Of a DNA stretch of 64,000 nt, positions 17,755 to 27,407 are shown piece by piece (within the stretch, counting starts at the first letter, position 1; every line of letters begins with the position of its first letter). The notes under the pieces are model-generated. The model saw only the letters and a list, made by a program, of their open reading frames with translations, was not told the origin of the DNA and did not search any database. The DNA comes from Microbacterium azadirachtae (GTDB lineage: Bacteria > Actinomycetota > Actinomycetes > Actinomycetales > Microbacteriaceae). The stretch lies in assembly GCF_000956505.1 (NCBI RefSeq), contig NZ_JYIX01000037.1, positions 124,001 through 188,000 on the forward strand, in the 5' to 3' direction. Both the position numbers and the translations under genes were made by a program.

Positions 17755-19322
17755 GGCGTCCCCGCAGTCTGCGCCTGCAGGTGGTGCTCATCGCCTCGGC
17801 CCTCGTCGCGGCGGTGAGCATCGTCGTCGGCGTGGTCGCGGTGCTCTCGCTGCACGACTACATGCTGAGCCAGGTCGACGCGCGCCTGAACGGCGCCGCG
17901 GCGCGCGGCGCGGACATCGCGGGCGGGCGCGGACCCGGATCCACGCCGGGCACGACCTCGCCCACTCCTGCTCCGACGCCGCCCACGCGGCCCAGCCGCA
18001 ACGACGTGGTCGGGGCACCAGGCCAGTCCGCCGGCACGATCACCGCGATCTTCCGCGACGGCGCCTTCGAGATCGGCGGCTGGATCGCCTCCGACGGGGT
18101 GAGGCACGATCTCACCGCCGTGCAGAAGAAACTCCTCGCCGCGCGTCTTCCCTCCGGATCCGCGGATCGCACGGCGCCGGTCACCCTCGACCTCGGCGGC
18201 GCGCTCGGCGACTACCGTGTCGCCGGGCGCACCACGCGCAGCGGAGTGGGCGTGGTCACGGCGCTGCCGCTCGATTCCGTCACGGCGGTGACCGGGCGGC
18301 TGACGCTCGTGGTCGCGCTGGTCGGCCTCGCCTGCATCGTGCTCGCGATCGCGGCCGCCGCCGTCGCGATGGGGCGGGCGCTGCGCCCGCTGCGCCGCGT
18401 CGCGCACACCGCGACGGCCGTCACCTCGGTGCCGCTGGACCGGGGCGAGGTGCGACTCGCCGGCCGGGTCGACGCCCGCGACATCGCGTCCACCGCCGAG
18501 GTCGGCCAGGTCGGCACGGCCCTGAACGACATGCTCGACCACGTCGAGAGCGCCCTCGCTCAGCGCGAGGCCAGCGAGTCGACCATGCGACGCTTCGTCG
18601 CCGACGCCAGCCACGAGCTGCGCACCCCGCTCGCCACGATCCGCGCCTACGCGCAGCTCTCCGATCGTGCGGACGCGGAGGAGCCCGAGATCCGCGGCAA
18701 CGCCGCGCTCATCGACGTCGAGGGGGTGCGGATGGGCGCGCTCATCGATCAGCTGCTCCTGCTCGCACGCCTCGACGCGCTGCCCGCACTCGCGCAGGAC
18801 GAGGTCGATCTGCGGCTGCTGCTCGCCGAGGCCGTGCTCGCCGCGCGTCTCGCCGGGCCCGATCACGTCTGGATCCTGGAGCTGGGCGAGGATGCCGCTC
18901 TCGTCCGCGGCGATGCCGGGGATCTGCGCCGCGTGGTGGACAACCTGCTCGGCAACGCGCGTGTGCACACGCCGGAGGGGACGACCGTGCGCGTGCGGCT
19001 GGACGAAGTGCGCACCGGCGAAGGGGCGATCCCCGAATCTGCCGAAGGGTCCGTGCGCCTCACCGTGGCGGACGACGGCCCTGGCCTTCCCGAAGCCGTC
19101 CGCGACACCGTGTTCGAGCGCTTCGCCCGCGGAGAGACCTCGCGCTCCCGCGAGGGCGGCGGCACCGGCCTCGGCATGGCGATCGCCCGCGCGGTGGTCG
19201 AGGCGCACGGCGGCACGATCACGCTGGGGCAGTGGCCCGGCACCACTTTCGTGGTGACGCTGCCGATCGCGGGGCCGGACGCGGATCCGGACGCCTCGCG
19301 GCGGATTACGCTGGAGGGGTGA
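17751..19322 (+). CDS. Membrane sensor histidine kinase
   Basis: 523 residues. TM1 lies at about residues 10-34, followed by an extracytoplasmic region of ~150 residues with a Pro/Thr-rich linker (SPTPAPTPPTRPS). TM2 is at about 183-207 and then a HAMP-like segment. His288 in DASHELRTPLATIRAY is the phospho-acceptor. The ATPase domain has DNLLGNARVHTP, ADDGPGLP and GGGTGLGMAI. It resembles actinobacterial kinases of the CutS/TcrY/TrcS group. It overlaps the response regulator by 4 nt and the serine dehydratase start by 4 nt, so all three probably form one transcript. Confidence 0.92.
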   Translation: MRRPRSLRLQVVLIASALVAAVSIVVGVVAVLSLHDYMLSQVDARLNGAAARGADIAGGRGPGSTPGTTSPTPAPTPPTRPSRNDVVGAPGQSAGTITAIFRDGAFEIGGWIASDGVRHDLTAVQKKLLAARLPSGSADRTAPVTLDLGGALGDYRVAGRTTRSGVGVVTALPLDSVTAVTGRLTLVVALVGLACIVLAIAAAAVAMGRALRPLRRVAHTATAVTSVPLDRGEVRLAGRVDARDIASTAEVGQVGTALNDMLDHVESALAQREASESTMRRFVADASHELRTPLATIRAYAQLSDRADAEEPEIRGNAALIDVEGVRMGALIDQLLLLARLDALPALAQDEVDLRLLLAEAVLAARLAGPDHVWILELGEDAALVRGDAGDLRRVVDNLLGNARVHTPEGTTVRVRLDEVRTGEGAIPESAEGSVRLTVADDGPGLPEAVRDTVFERFARGETSRSREGGGTGLGMAIARAVVEAHGGTITLGQWPGTTFVVTLPIAGPDADPDASRRITLEG

Positions 19323-20821
19323 CTGCGTACGTCTCGGCCTTCGATCTGTTCTCCATCGGTGTAGGACCTTCGAGCTCCCATACCGTGGGCCCGATGCGCG
19401 CCGGCGTCGACTTCGCCGCGCGGCTCGCCGCGAACGGCGAGCTCGAGAAGGTGGCGCGCGTCACCTGCTCGCTCTACGGATCCCTCGGTGCGACCGGCCT
19501 CGGCCACGGCACGCCCGATGCGGTCGTCGCGGGGCTGCGCGGCCTCACCCCCGAGGCCTGCGATCCCGCCGACGTGCGCCGCGCCTGGGGCGACTGGACC
19601 GACGGATCCTCGCTCGCGCTGAACGGCACGCACGATGTGGTCTTCGAGAAGGACGACATCACGTTCGAGCCGCGCACGCGCCTGCCCGGCCACCCCAACG
19701 CGATGACCCTGCGTGCGCTCGACGCCGACGGGATCCACCTCGCGCAGGAGACCTACTACTCGATCGGCGGCGGGTTCATCCGCCGCGACGGCGAGGAATC
19801 CGGCCGGTCGCTGGACAAGGCCGCCTTCCCCTTCGCCTACCGGGACGCGGCCTCCCTGCTCGAGCTGTGCGACGAGAACGGGCTGACGATCGCCGAGCTC
19901 GCCCGGCGCAACGAGACCGCGCTGCGCAGCGAGGAGGACGTCGCGGCCGGGCTCGACGCGATCTGGAACACGATGGCCGCGTGCGTCGACGCCGGCCTGC
20001 ACGCCGAGGGCACGCTGCCCGGCATCCTCAAGGTCAAGCGCCGCGCCGGCGCGATCCGCGAGCAGCTGGACGAGGTCGAGTCCGACGGGCACCCCGCCGT
20101 CCCCGGCGAATGGCTGGGAGCGTTCGCGCTCGCCGTGAACGAGGAGAACGCCGCGGGCGGGCGCGTGGTCACCGCCCCCACGAACGGCGCCGCCGGGATC
20201 CTGCCGGCCGTGGCGATGTACTGGTGGCGCTTCCTCGCCGACTCCGGTCTCGGCGCGGGCAATGCCGTCACCCCGTACGGCGAGCTGGTCGGCAGCGCGC
20301 TGATGGGGTTCGGCGCCGAGGCATCGCTCGTCGCCGTCGGAGCGATCGAGGACCCTGACACCGTCGCCGAGGCCAACCGCCGGCGCGGCATCCGCCGGTT
20401 CCTGCTCACCGCGACCGCGCTCGGATCCCTGTTCAAGGCGAACGCGTCGATCTCGGGCGCCGAGGGCGGCTGCCAGGCCGAGGTCGGATCCGCGTGCGCG
20501 ATGGCCGCGGGCGGGCTCACCGCGGTCATGGGCGGCACGAACCGGCAGATCGAGAACGCCGCGGAGATCGCCATGGAGCACCACCTCGGGCTCACCTGCG
20601 ACCCGATCGGCGGTCTCGTGCAGATCCCGTGCATCGAGCGCAACGCGATCGCCGCCTCCACGGCCGTGACCGCGGCCCGGCTCGCCCTGCGCGGCGACGG
20701 CCAGCACTACGTCTCGCTCGACGCCGTCGTCGAGACCATGCGGCAGACGGGCCTGGACATGTCGACGAAGTACAAGGAGACGAGCGAGGGCGGCCTCGCG
20801 GTGAACGTCATCGAGTGCTGA
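19319..20821 (+). CDS. sdaA: L-serine ammonia-lyase (single-chain, iron-sulfur type)
   Basis: 500 residues from GTG 19319, overlapping the kinase stop as GTGA; the frame is open far upstream but only as a shadow. The N-terminal domain begins [20 protein letters not shown], a signature of the beta part. The catalytic part has [13 protein letters not shown], the cysteine-containing stretches [18 protein letters not shown] and [16 protein letters not shown] that hold the 4Fe-4S cluster, and [16 protein letters not shown] at the end. It converts L-serine to pyruvate and ammonia in the cytoplasm. Fusion of both parts in one chain matches the SdaA length of about 450-500. Coupling to a two-component system is unusual. 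Confidence 0.93.
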   Translation: MTAYVSAFDLFSIGVGPSSSHTVGPMRAGVDFAARLAANGELEKVARVTCSLYGSLGATGLGHGTPDAVVAGLRGLTPEACDPADVRRAWGDWTDGSSLALNGTHDVVFEKDDITFEPRTRLPGHPNAMTLRALDADGIHLAQETYYSIGGGFIRRDGEESGRSLDKAAFPFAYRDAASLLELCDENGLTIAELARRNETALRSEEDVAAGLDAIWNTMAACVDAGLHAEGTLPGILKVKRRAGAIREQLDEVESDGHPAVPGEWLGAFALAVNEENAAGGRVVTAPTNGAAGILPAVAMYWWRFLADSGLGAGNAVTPYGELVGSALMGFGAEASLVAVGAIEDPDTVAEANRRRGIRRFLLTATALGSLFKANASISGAEGGCQAEVGSACAMAAGGLTAVMGGTNRQIENAAEIAMEHHLGLTCDPIGGLVQIPCIERNAIAASTAVTAARLALRGDGQHYVSLDAVVETMRQTGLDMSTKYKETSEGGLAVNVIEC

Positions 20822-20863
20822 GCTCGGGGCGCGCGCTGACGGCACCCGTCGTAGGGTGAGCAG

Positions 20864-21451
20864 ATGAGCACGACGCGTCGCCGCGGGCGCCCCAAGGGGG
20901 AGTCCGGATCCCGGGAGCGGATCGTCGTCGCCGCGGAGCACGAGTTCGGCGAGAACGGCTACGACGGCGCCACGATCCGGGCGATCGCGGCGCGCGCGGG
21001 TGTCGATTCCGCGCTCGTGCACCACTACTTCGGCGCCAAGGCCGACCTGTTCGCAGAGGTGATCGGCATCCCGCTGCGGCCGGACCTCGACGTCCCGACG
21101 ATCCTGGAGGGACCCCGCGACGAGGTCGGCGAGCGCGTGGTGCGCTACGTGCTCGAGGCGTTCGAGCGCCCCGATGTGCGGCGGCGCGGAGTGACGATGA
21201 TCCGTGTCGCGCTCGGATCCAAGGTCATGTCGCCGCCGCTCGTGGGCTTCCTGTCCAGAGAGCTGATCGGGCGGATCACGACGCGTCTCGAGACGCCGGA
21301 TGCGGCTCTGCGCGCCACTCTCGTCGCATCGCAGATCGCCGGGCTGATCGTGACCCGGTACGTGGCGCGGCTGCAGCCCATTGCGGATGCGCCGGTCGAC
21401 GAGCTCGTCGCGCGCGTCGGCCCGACGATCCAGCGCTACCTGTTCGAGTAG
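20864..21451 (+). CDS. TetR-family transcriptional regulator
   Basis: 195 residues from ATG 20864, behind AGGGTGAG. The HTH is at about residues 15-62: RERIVVAAEHEFGENGYDGA, then IRAIAARAGVDSALVHHYFG AKADLF. The C-terminal ligand domain includes LVASQIAGLIVTRYVARL, the TetR_C pattern found with ABC exporters. It lies 58 nt upstream of an ABC ATPase gene whose start codon sits in a perfect dyad, so it probably represses the exporter. Confidence 0.88.
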   Translation: MSTTRRRGRPKGESGSRERIVVAAEHEFGENGYDGATIRAIAARAGVDSALVHHYFGAKADLFAEVIGIPLRPDLDVPTILEGPRDEVGERVVRYVLEAFERPDVRRRGVTMIRVALGSKVMSPPLVGFLSRELIGRITTRLETPDAALRATLVASQIAGLIVTRYVARLQPIADAPVDELVARVGPTIQRYLFE

Positions 21452-21473
21452 GAGCTCCGCGGATCCCGGACCC

Positions 21474-21518
21474 TTGACCCCCGACCCCCGCGGATCCATA
21501 ATTCATCACATGATGAAT
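21474..21518 (+). promoter_or_regulatory. Sigma-70-type promoter with TetR-type operator on a leaderless start
   Basis: TTGACC (21474-21479), a 17-bp spacer and CATAAT (21497-21502) form a near-consensus promoter that places the transcript start at or within a base or two of the ATG at 21510. ATTCATCA (21501-21508) and TGATGAAT (21511-21518) form a perfect dyad around two central bases, covering the -10 edge, the start site and the start codon. There is no ribosome-binding site, so the ABC transcript is probably leaderless. Confidence 0.7.
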
Positions 21519-22283
21519 AACGCGGTGGTGATCGACGGGCTGCACGTGCGGCGCGGCCGGCACGACGTGTTCGACGGCCTCGCGCTGACGATCCCGCGGG
21601 GTGAGGTGACGGGGCTGCTCGGACCCTCCGGCTGCGGCAAGACCACGCTCATGCGCGCGATCGTGGGCGTCCAGCGGATCCGCTCCGGCGCGGTCACGGT
21701 GCTCGGCGAGAAGGCCGGATCCGCCGCCCTGCGCCATCGCGTCGCGTACGGCACGCAGGGCGCCGCCGTGTACTCCGATCTCACCGTGCGGCAGAACCTG
21801 CGCTATTTCGCGGCGGTGCTCGGGGTCAGCCATGCCGACGCCGATCGCGTCATGGAGCAGGTCGGGCTGACGCCCTACGCCGGGCAGCGGGTCTCCGCGC
21901 TCAGCGGCGGGCAGGCGAACCGGGTGTCGCTCGGCGTCGCGCTGCTGGGCGCGCCCGAGCTCGTGGTGCTCGACGAGCCGACCGTGGGACTGGACCCGGT
22001 GCTGCGGTCGGAGCTGTGGGATCTGTTCCGCCGGATCGCGGAGGCCGGCACGACGATGCTCGTCTCCAGCCACGTGATGGACGAGGCCCTGCGCTGCGAC
22101 CGGCTCCTGCTGATGCGCGAGGGGCGGATCGTGTCCGACACGACACCGGCCGAGCTGCTGGCGGACACGGGCAAGACCGACCCAGAGCAGGCGTTCCTCG
22201 TGCTCATCGCCCGCGACGAGGCTTCGGAGACCGGCGCCCATCCGCAGACGCGCCGGGAGCAGCGAGAGGCGGCGGCATCATGA
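21510..22283 (+). CDS. ABC transporter ATP-binding protein
   Basis: 257 residues from ATG 21510 (or ATG 21513). Walker A is GPSGCGKTTL, the signature is LSGGQANRVSLGVALLG, Walker B is LVVLDEPTVGLDP and the H-loop is LVSSHVMDEA. It belongs to the DrrA/ABC-2 exporter ATPase type. Its stop overlaps the permease start by 4 nt (ATGA), giving a two-gene exporter. The start codon lies inside a perfect palindrome just downstream of a TetR gene. Confidence 0.92.
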   Translation: MMNNAVVIDGLHVRRGRHDVFDGLALTIPRGEVTGLLGPSGCGKTTLMRAIVGVQRIRSGAVTVLGEKAGSAALRHRVAYGTQGAAVYSDLTVRQNLRYFAAVLGVSHADADRVMEQVGLTPYAGQRVSALSGGQANRVSLGVALLGAPELVVLDEPTVGLDPVLRSELWDLFRRIAEAGTTMLVSSHVMDEALRCDRLLLMREGRIVSDTTPAELLADTGKTDPEQAFLVLIARDEASETGAHPQTRREQREAAAS

Positions 22284-23014
22284 ACCCGCGCCGGATGTTC
22301 GCGACCGCGGGACGGGTGCTCACCCAGTTGCGGCACGATCCGCGCTCGATCGCGCTCATGGTGGTCGCGCCGAGCCTGCTGGTCGGGCTCTTCGCCTGGT
22401 TGTTCACGGACACGAAGGGCGTGTTCGACACGTTCGGCGGAGCCATCCTCGGGCTCTTCCCGTTCATCGTGATGTTCCTGGTGAGCTCGATCACGACGCT
22501 GCGCGAGCGGCGGTCCGGCACGCTCGAACGGCTCATGACCACCCCGCTCGGCAAGGCCGACTTCGTGCTGGGCTATGCGCTCGCGTTCGGTCTGATGGCG
22601 GTGCTGCAGGCCGTGGTCACGGTCGCGTTCGCCGTGTACGTGTGCGGACTCACCGTGGACGGTCCGCTCTGGCAGCTCGGGCTCGTCGCGGTCGTGGATG
22701 CGCTGCTGGGCACCTCCCTCGGACTCCTCGCGAGCGCGTTCGCGCAGACCGAGTTCCAGGCTGTGCAGTTCATGCCGGTGCTGGTGTTCCCGCAGATCAT
22801 CCTGGGCGGACTGTTCATGCCGCGGGACAAGATGCCCGACGTGCTCTACACGATCTCCGACTGGCTGCCGCTGAGTCATGCGATCGACGCGATCCAGGCG
22901 GTGACCGCGGGCACCGGCGACTGGGATCTGTGGCGTCCGGTGCTGATCGTGGCGGGCTTCGCCGTGGCGTTCCTCGTGCTTGCGCCGCTCACGCTGCGCC
23001 GGCGCACGTCCTGA
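22280..23014 (+). CDS. ABC-2 type transporter permease
   Basis: 244 residues with about six membrane segments. It has the ABC-2 pattern: a first helix (IALMVVAPSLLVGLFAWLFT), then FLVSSITTLRERRSGTLERL, TTPLGKADFVLGYALAF, and near the end FMPRDKMPDVLYTISDWLPL. It forms a membrane exporter with the overlapping ATPase. Drug, lipid or antibiotic export is usual for the family; the substrate is unknown. Confidence 0.9.
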   Translation: MNPRRMFATAGRVLTQLRHDPRSIALMVVAPSLLVGLFAWLFTDTKGVFDTFGGAILGLFPFIVMFLVSSITTLRERRSGTLERLMTTPLGKADFVLGYALAFGLMAVLQAVVTVAFAVYVCGLTVDGPLWQLGLVAVVDALLGTSLGLLASAFAQTEFQAVQFMPVLVFPQIILGGLFMPRDKMPDVLYTISDWLPLSHAIDAIQAVTAGTGDWDLWRPVLIVAGFAVAFLVLAPLTLRRRTS

Positions 23015-23020
23015 ACACAG

Positions 23021-23037
23021 GCACGACGTCGTCGTGC
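23021..23037. terminator. Hairpin between convergent genes
   Basis: GCACGAC and GTCGTGC form a perfect 7-bp stem around GTC, between the ABC permease stop (23014) and the convergent hrpB stop (23045). There is no T-run, so it is a weak or bidirectional terminator. Confidence 0.45.
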
Positions 23038-23044
23038 ACACGTC

Positions 23045-25606
23045 CTAGTCGCGTGCGGCGCGGTTCTTGGTGTGCCTGGTCGGTGCGGCCTGCCACGGGT
23101 CCTCCGGCCAGGGGTGCTTCGGATAGCGGCCGCGCATCTCGGCCCGCACCTGGGCGTAGGGTCCCGACCAGAACGACGCCAGATCGTCGGTGACGGCGAG
23201 CGGACGTCCGGCCGGGGAGAGCAGGTGGAAGAGCACGGGCACGCGCCCACCGGCCACGCGCGGGGTCTCGGCCCAGCCGAAGCACTCCTGCAGTTTCACC
23301 GCCACCACCGGTCGCACGGCCGGATCGTCGTGCGCCGGGTACTGGATCCGGACGCGTGAGCCGCTCGGCACCTCGAGGCGCTCGGGCGCCAGCGCGTCGA
23401 ACTCCGTGGCGGCGGGCCAGGGCAGCAGCCGGCGCAGCGCCGGGGCGAGGTCGATCCTCGTCGTGGGAGTCCCGGTCGCGAGCGCGTCGATCTCGGGGCC
23501 GAGCCAGTCGTCGAGCGCCGCGGTCAGGGCGGCGTCCGACATGTCGGGCCAGGGGGATCCGAGCGCATGATTCAGCAGCGCGAGCCTGCGGCGCAGCTGA
23601 TCCGCGGACTCCGACCAGGCGAACACCTCGAGTCCCTGCGCCTGCAGGGCGCGTCGCACCGCGTCGCGGCCCTCCTCGGCGCCCGGCCGGACCGGTGCGG
23701 AGGAGCGCACGATCGCGCCGACCCTGCGCTCGCGCCGGGCGGTGACGCGGGAGCCGGCGAACTCCGCCTCCACGCGGTCCGTGATCAGGTGGTCGGCGGC
23801 CCGCTCCACCTGTGCCTCGGTGATCGCGGCAGCGGCGCGGATGACGGCCCCAGATCCGTCCGCCACCCGTCCGGAAGCCCGTGCGACGTCGGCGACGGCC
23901 AGCCACTCGACGCCGGCGAGCGGTCCCCGTACGCCGGCGCGGGTTCCCGACGCCAGCAGGAATGTGGCTCCGTCCGAGGTGCGTTCCACCTGCCGGGCCA
24001 CGCGTGCGGGGAAGGCGAGGGCGATCACCAGCCCTGCGTCGTCGACCCCGGCTGCGGCGGTCGCGGACCGCTGAGGCGGGATGAAGCGCCGGAGTCGTTC
24101 TGTCTCCTGCGCCCAGCGGCGCGCGTCCGGGCTCCGGCCGTTCCGCAGGGCGACGATCGCGGCGGCGACATCCGCATCGGGCGTGCGCAGGTCGCCGCCG
24201 AGCAGTGCGACGACCTCCGCGGCCAACCGGGCGCCCACGAGTCCGCTTCCTTCGATCAGGGCGCGGGCGAGGCGCGGGTCGACCGGGATCCGGGCCAGCG
24301 CGCGGCCCTCGTCCGTGGCGCGGCCGTCGGCGTCCGTGGCGCCGAGGTCGTGCAGCACGGACTGCGCCTCGGCGAGGGCGTCGGCGGGGAGCGGATCGAT
24401 CAGTCGCAGTCCCGTCCCGCCGGGGGCGCCCCAGCACGCCAGCAGCAGCGCCGCATCGGCGAGGTCCGCGGTGGCGATCTCGGGGGCGGGCCGGGCCGGT
24501 GCCGCCGCGAAGGTCCGCTCGTCGAGGCAGCGGATGACCGTGCCAGGCCCCTGCCGGGTGGCGCGGCCGGCGCGCTGCACGGCGGAGGAGCGGGCGGCCG
24601 CGGCCGTCACGAGCCCGCTCATGCCGCGCGCCGTGTCGCGCTGCGGGAACCGGGACAGGCCGCTGTCGACCACGAGGCGTACGCCAGGCACGGTGAGCGA
24701 CGATTCGGCGAGCGATGTGGTGACGATGATGCGCGGCGCCTCGGAGGGGCGTCGGCCGCGGATGACCGCGTCCTGCTCGGCCGCCGGGATCTGTCCGTGC
24801 AGTTCGCGGACGTCGAATACCGGATCCCTGTCGCGGATGCGACGCGCGATCTCGGCGACCTCGCGCGCCCCCGGCGCGAAGACCAGCGTGTCGGCCGAGG
24901 GGTCGTGGCGGACCAGGTCCCGAGCCGCGTCCGCCGCCGTGCGTGCAACGTGGTCGAGGAAGCCCCGGGTCACGCCGCGCTCGTCCAGCCGGGGGACCGG
25001 GCTCGGCGCCCAGCGCTCGGTGAGCGGATGCGCCGGGACCGTGTGCTCGACGACCGGCGCCGGCGCGTCATCGCTTCCGATCACGGAGGCGATCCTGGCG
25101 GCGTCGAGCGTGGCCGACATCGCGACGACCACGAGGTCGTCGCGCAGTTCGCGTACCTCGCCGAGCAGGCCGATCAGGAGGTCCGTTTCGAGGGCGCGCT
25201 CGTGCACCTCGTCGATGACGACGGCGTCCACGCCGTCGAGGCCGGGATCTGCGAGCAACCGGCGCAGCAGCACGCCCGCGGTCACGAACTCGACGCGGGT
25301 ATCGCGGCCCACGGAGCGCTCGCCGCGAACGGTGAAGCCGACCCTGGTTCCGAGCGGGGATCCGTCCAGCTGTGCGAGCCGCCGTGCGGCCGCGCGTGCT
25401 GCGACGCGGCGCGGCTGGGTGACGATCACACGGCCCGGGGCGCGGGAGGCGAGCAGGGGAGGGATCAGCGTGGTCTTGCCGGTGCCGGGCGGTGCGCTGA
25501 TGACGGCCGCGGTCCCGGCGTCGAGTGCTGCGGCGACCTCGTCGAGAGCCGCGGCGAAGGACAGCGAGGCGCCGATCGCACGCAGGTCGAAGGGCGCGGA
25601 GGTCAT
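23045..25606 (-). CDS. hrpB: ATP-dependent helicase HrpB
   Basis: 853 residues, close to the usual ~820-850. DExH-box RNA-helicase-type protein: Walker A in APPGTGKTTLIPP (residues ~38-50), TQPRRVAARAAARRLA (motif Ia), DEVH at 132-135, MSATLD, a helicase C domain with VTTSLAESSLTVPGV and QRAGRATRQGPG, and the HrpB C-terminal domain ending in WPEDPWQAAPTRHTKN, characteristic of HrpB. The physiological role in bacteria is poorly defined. The gene stands alone. Confidence 0.93.
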   Translation of the reverse strand: MTSAPFDLRAIGASLSFAAALDEVAAALDAGTAAVISAPPGTGKTTLIPPLLASRAPGRVIVTQPRRVAARAAARRLAQLDGSPLGTRVGFTVRGERSVGRDTRVEFVTAGVLLRRLLADPGLDGVDAVVIDEVHERALETDLLIGLLGEVRELRDDLVVVAMSATLDAARIASVIGSDDAPAPVVEHTVPAHPLTERWAPSPVPRLDERGVTRGFLDHVARTAADAARDLVRHDPSADTLVFAPGAREVAEIARRIRDRDPVFDVRELHGQIPAAEQDAVIRGRRPSEAPRIIVTTSLAESSLTVPGVRLVVDSGLSRFPQRDTARGMSGLVTAAAARSSAVQRAGRATRQGPGTVIRCLDERTFAAAPARPAPEIATADLADAALLLACWGAPGGTGLRLIDPLPADALAEAQSVLHDLGATDADGRATDEGRALARIPVDPRLARALIEGSGLVGARLAAEVVALLGGDLRTPDADVAAAIVALRNGRSPDARRWAQETERLRRFIPPQRSATAAAGVDDAGLVIALAFPARVARQVERTSDGATFLLASGTRAGVRGPLAGVEWLAVADVARASGRVADGSGAVIRAAAAITEAQVERAADHLITDRVEAEFAGSRVTARRERRVGAIVRSSAPVRPGAEEGRDAVRRALQAQGLEVFAWSESADQLRRRLALLNHALGSPWPDMSDAALTAALDDWLGPEIDALATGTPTTRIDLAPALRRLLPWPAATEFDALAPERLEVPSGSRVRIQYPAHDDPAVRPVVAVKLQECFGWAETPRVAGGRVPVLFHLLSPAGRPLAVTDDLASFWSGPYAQVRAEMRGRYPKHPWPEDPWQAAPTRHTKNRAARD

Positions 25607-25628
25607 CCGTCCAGTCTGCCGCGAAACG

Positions 25629-25668
25629 CGGACGGCGCCCGGACCCCGAAGGATCCGAACGCCGTCCG
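25629..25668 (-). terminator. Terminator of the flotillin gene
   Basis: CGGACGGCG (25629-25637) pairs with CGCCGTCCG (25660-25668). The 9-bp perfect stem lies 10 nt beyond the stop of the leftward flotillin gene and just upstream of hrpB. Confidence 0.55.
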
Positions 25669-25678
25669 TCGTGAGGGG

Positions 25679-27289
25679 TTACTCCGCGGCTTCGTCGGTC
25701 TCGTCGGCCTTCTTCGCGGCGGCGCGGGTCGCGGGTGCGGTCGCGTGCGCGGCCGGCTGGCGGGTTTCGGACTGGGCGAGGCCCGCGCCGAAGCCGCGGC
25801 CGACGGCCTGACCCTGCAGGATGCCGGCCAGGTCGAGCCCGGTCGCGGCGTGCACGCTGTCGAAGACGCTGCGCAGCGCCTTGGCGCTGTCTCCGCCGAC
25901 GACGCTCGAGGCGCCGTCCTCGCCGGATCCGCCGATGATCGACACGCTGCCGATCGCGGAGTAGCCCTTGGCGAACTCGGCCATGATCGACGGCAGCACC
26001 TCGAGGACGCGCTGCGACAGGAATGCCTCCTGGTTCGACGCGATGGCCTTCGCCTCGGCCTCGACGGCGGCGGCCTTCGCCTCGCCCTCGGCGCGGATCG
26101 CGTCGGCCTCGGCCGTGGCGCGCACGCGGCGAGCCGCCGCCTGTGCGTCGGCCTGGGCGCGCAGCGAGGTGGCCTCACCGGTGGCCGTGGCGACCGCGGC
26201 GGCCGCCTCGCCGTCGGCGCGGGCCTTGTCGGACTGCGCCTGCTGCTCGGCGATGCGGGTGGACGCCTCGGCCTGCTTGACCTGCTCGATCGCGGCGGCC
26301 TCGGCGGCGCGCTCGCGCGTGTAGAGCTCGGCCTGGGCGCGGGTCTCCGCTTCGTAGCGCTGAGCGTCGGCGACGCGCTTGACGTCGGCGTCGAGCTGGG
26401 CCTGCTTGTTCTCGGCCTGCTGCTGGAGCACCGCCTGCTCGGCCTGCGCGCGGGCGAGCTGCTCCGCCTGCTCGGCCTCGGCACGGGCGCGTCCGACGCC
26501 GGCGGCGGCGTTGGCGGTGTTGGTGTCGAGAGCGGTCTGCTCGACGAGGTTCGCCTCCTGGTTGGAGATGAGCTTCTGGTTGATCGCGCGGTCGGCGTTG
26601 GTCTGCGCGATCTCGGCGGCCTGACGCTTCGCCTGGATCTCCGGGGCGCCGAGCGACTGGATGTAGCCGACCTTGTCGGTGATGCCCTTGATCTGGAACG
26701 AGTCGAGGATCAGGCCCTGCTCGGCGAGCTCCTGCGAGACGTCGGCGGCGATCTGGTCGGAGAACTTCTTGCGCTCCCGCATCAGCTCGACGACGGAGAG
26801 GGTCGCGACGATGCCGCGGAGCGCGCCCTCGAGCTGCTCGGTGGTGAACTGCTCGATGGCCTTGTCCTGCGAGGCGAAGCGCTCGGCGGCGCGGCGCACG
26901 AAGAGCGGGTCGGATCCGATCTTCACGATCGCGACCCCGTCGACGTTCAGGGTGACGCTGTCGAGCGACTGCGCCTCGGCGTTCAGCAGCACCTGGCGCG
27001 AGCGCAGGGAGATGATCTCGTGGCGCTGCGTGATCGGGTTGACGAGCGACTTGCCGTTCACGATGACCGTGACCGGAGACTCGGACATCTCAGAGCTCGT
27101 CGAGCCGTCCGGCAGGAGGGTCGCGCGCTGCACCTTCTGCTTGCGGCCCGAGATCACGAGCGCCTCGTCGGCGCGGGCGACCTTGATCCAGCTGCGCGCG
27201 AGCAGCAGCACGACGAGCAGGATGATGACGACGCCGACGATCGCGGCCCCGATGATGATGAGCAACCCGATGAGGGCGGCGGGGTCCAT
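25679..27289 (-). CDS. Flotillin family (SPFH domain) membrane protein
   Basis: 536 residues from ATG 27289, 5 nt behind CAGGAG; a GTG at 27295 is less likely. One N-terminal membrane helix lies at about residues 6-32. An SPFH domain follows, with SLVNPITQRHEIISLRSRQV and QGLILDSFQIKGITD. A long Ala/Glu/Gln coiled coil (about residues 230-430), rich in AEAEAxA repeats, is the flotillin region. The C-terminus is Ala/Thr-rich. It matches YuaG/FloT-like proteins, which organise membrane microdomains and affect fluidity and signalling. An NfeD-type partner, common elsewhere, is absent here. Confidence 0.9.
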   Translation of the reverse strand: MDPAALIGLLIIIGAAIVGVVIILLVVLLLARSWIKVARADEALVISGRKQKVQRATLLPDGSTSSEMSESPVTVIVNGKSLVNPITQRHEIISLRSRQVLLNAEAQSLDSVTLNVDGVAIVKIGSDPLFVRRAAERFASQDKAIEQFTTEQLEGALRGIVATLSVVELMRERKKFSDQIAADVSQELAEQGLILDSFQIKGITDKVGYIQSLGAPEIQAKRQAAEIAQTNADRAINQKLISNQEANLVEQTALDTNTANAAAGVGRARAEAEQAEQLARAQAEQAVLQQQAENKQAQLDADVKRVADAQRYEAETRAQAELYTRERAAEAAAIEQVKQAEASTRIAEQQAQSDKARADGEAAAAVATATGEATSLRAQADAQAAARRVRATAEADAIRAEGEAKAAAVEAEAKAIASNQEAFLSQRVLEVLPSIMAEFAKGYSAIGSVSIIGGSGEDGASSVVGGDSAKALRSVFDSVHAATGLDLAGILQGQAVGRGFGAGLAQSETRQPAAHATAPATRAAAKKADETDEAAE

Positions 27290-27407
27290 ATGCACTCCTG
27301 TGTTCTCCGGTCGCGCCCGATGAGGGCGTCACGAACGACTATGCCAGAACCTATGAACCGGCCGTGAGGGATGTGGATGAGTCTCCGGACTGACCAGCCG
27401 GCCGTCC

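Noticed and set aside
18863..21499. 878-residue leftward frame opposite sdaA
   Set aside because: Antisense to the kinase and serine dehydratase genes, both of which have full motif sets.
23567..27367. 1266-residue rightward frame
   Set aside because: It runs antisense to hrpB and the flotillin gene; its composition (Gly/Arg/Leu runs) is that of a shadow frame.
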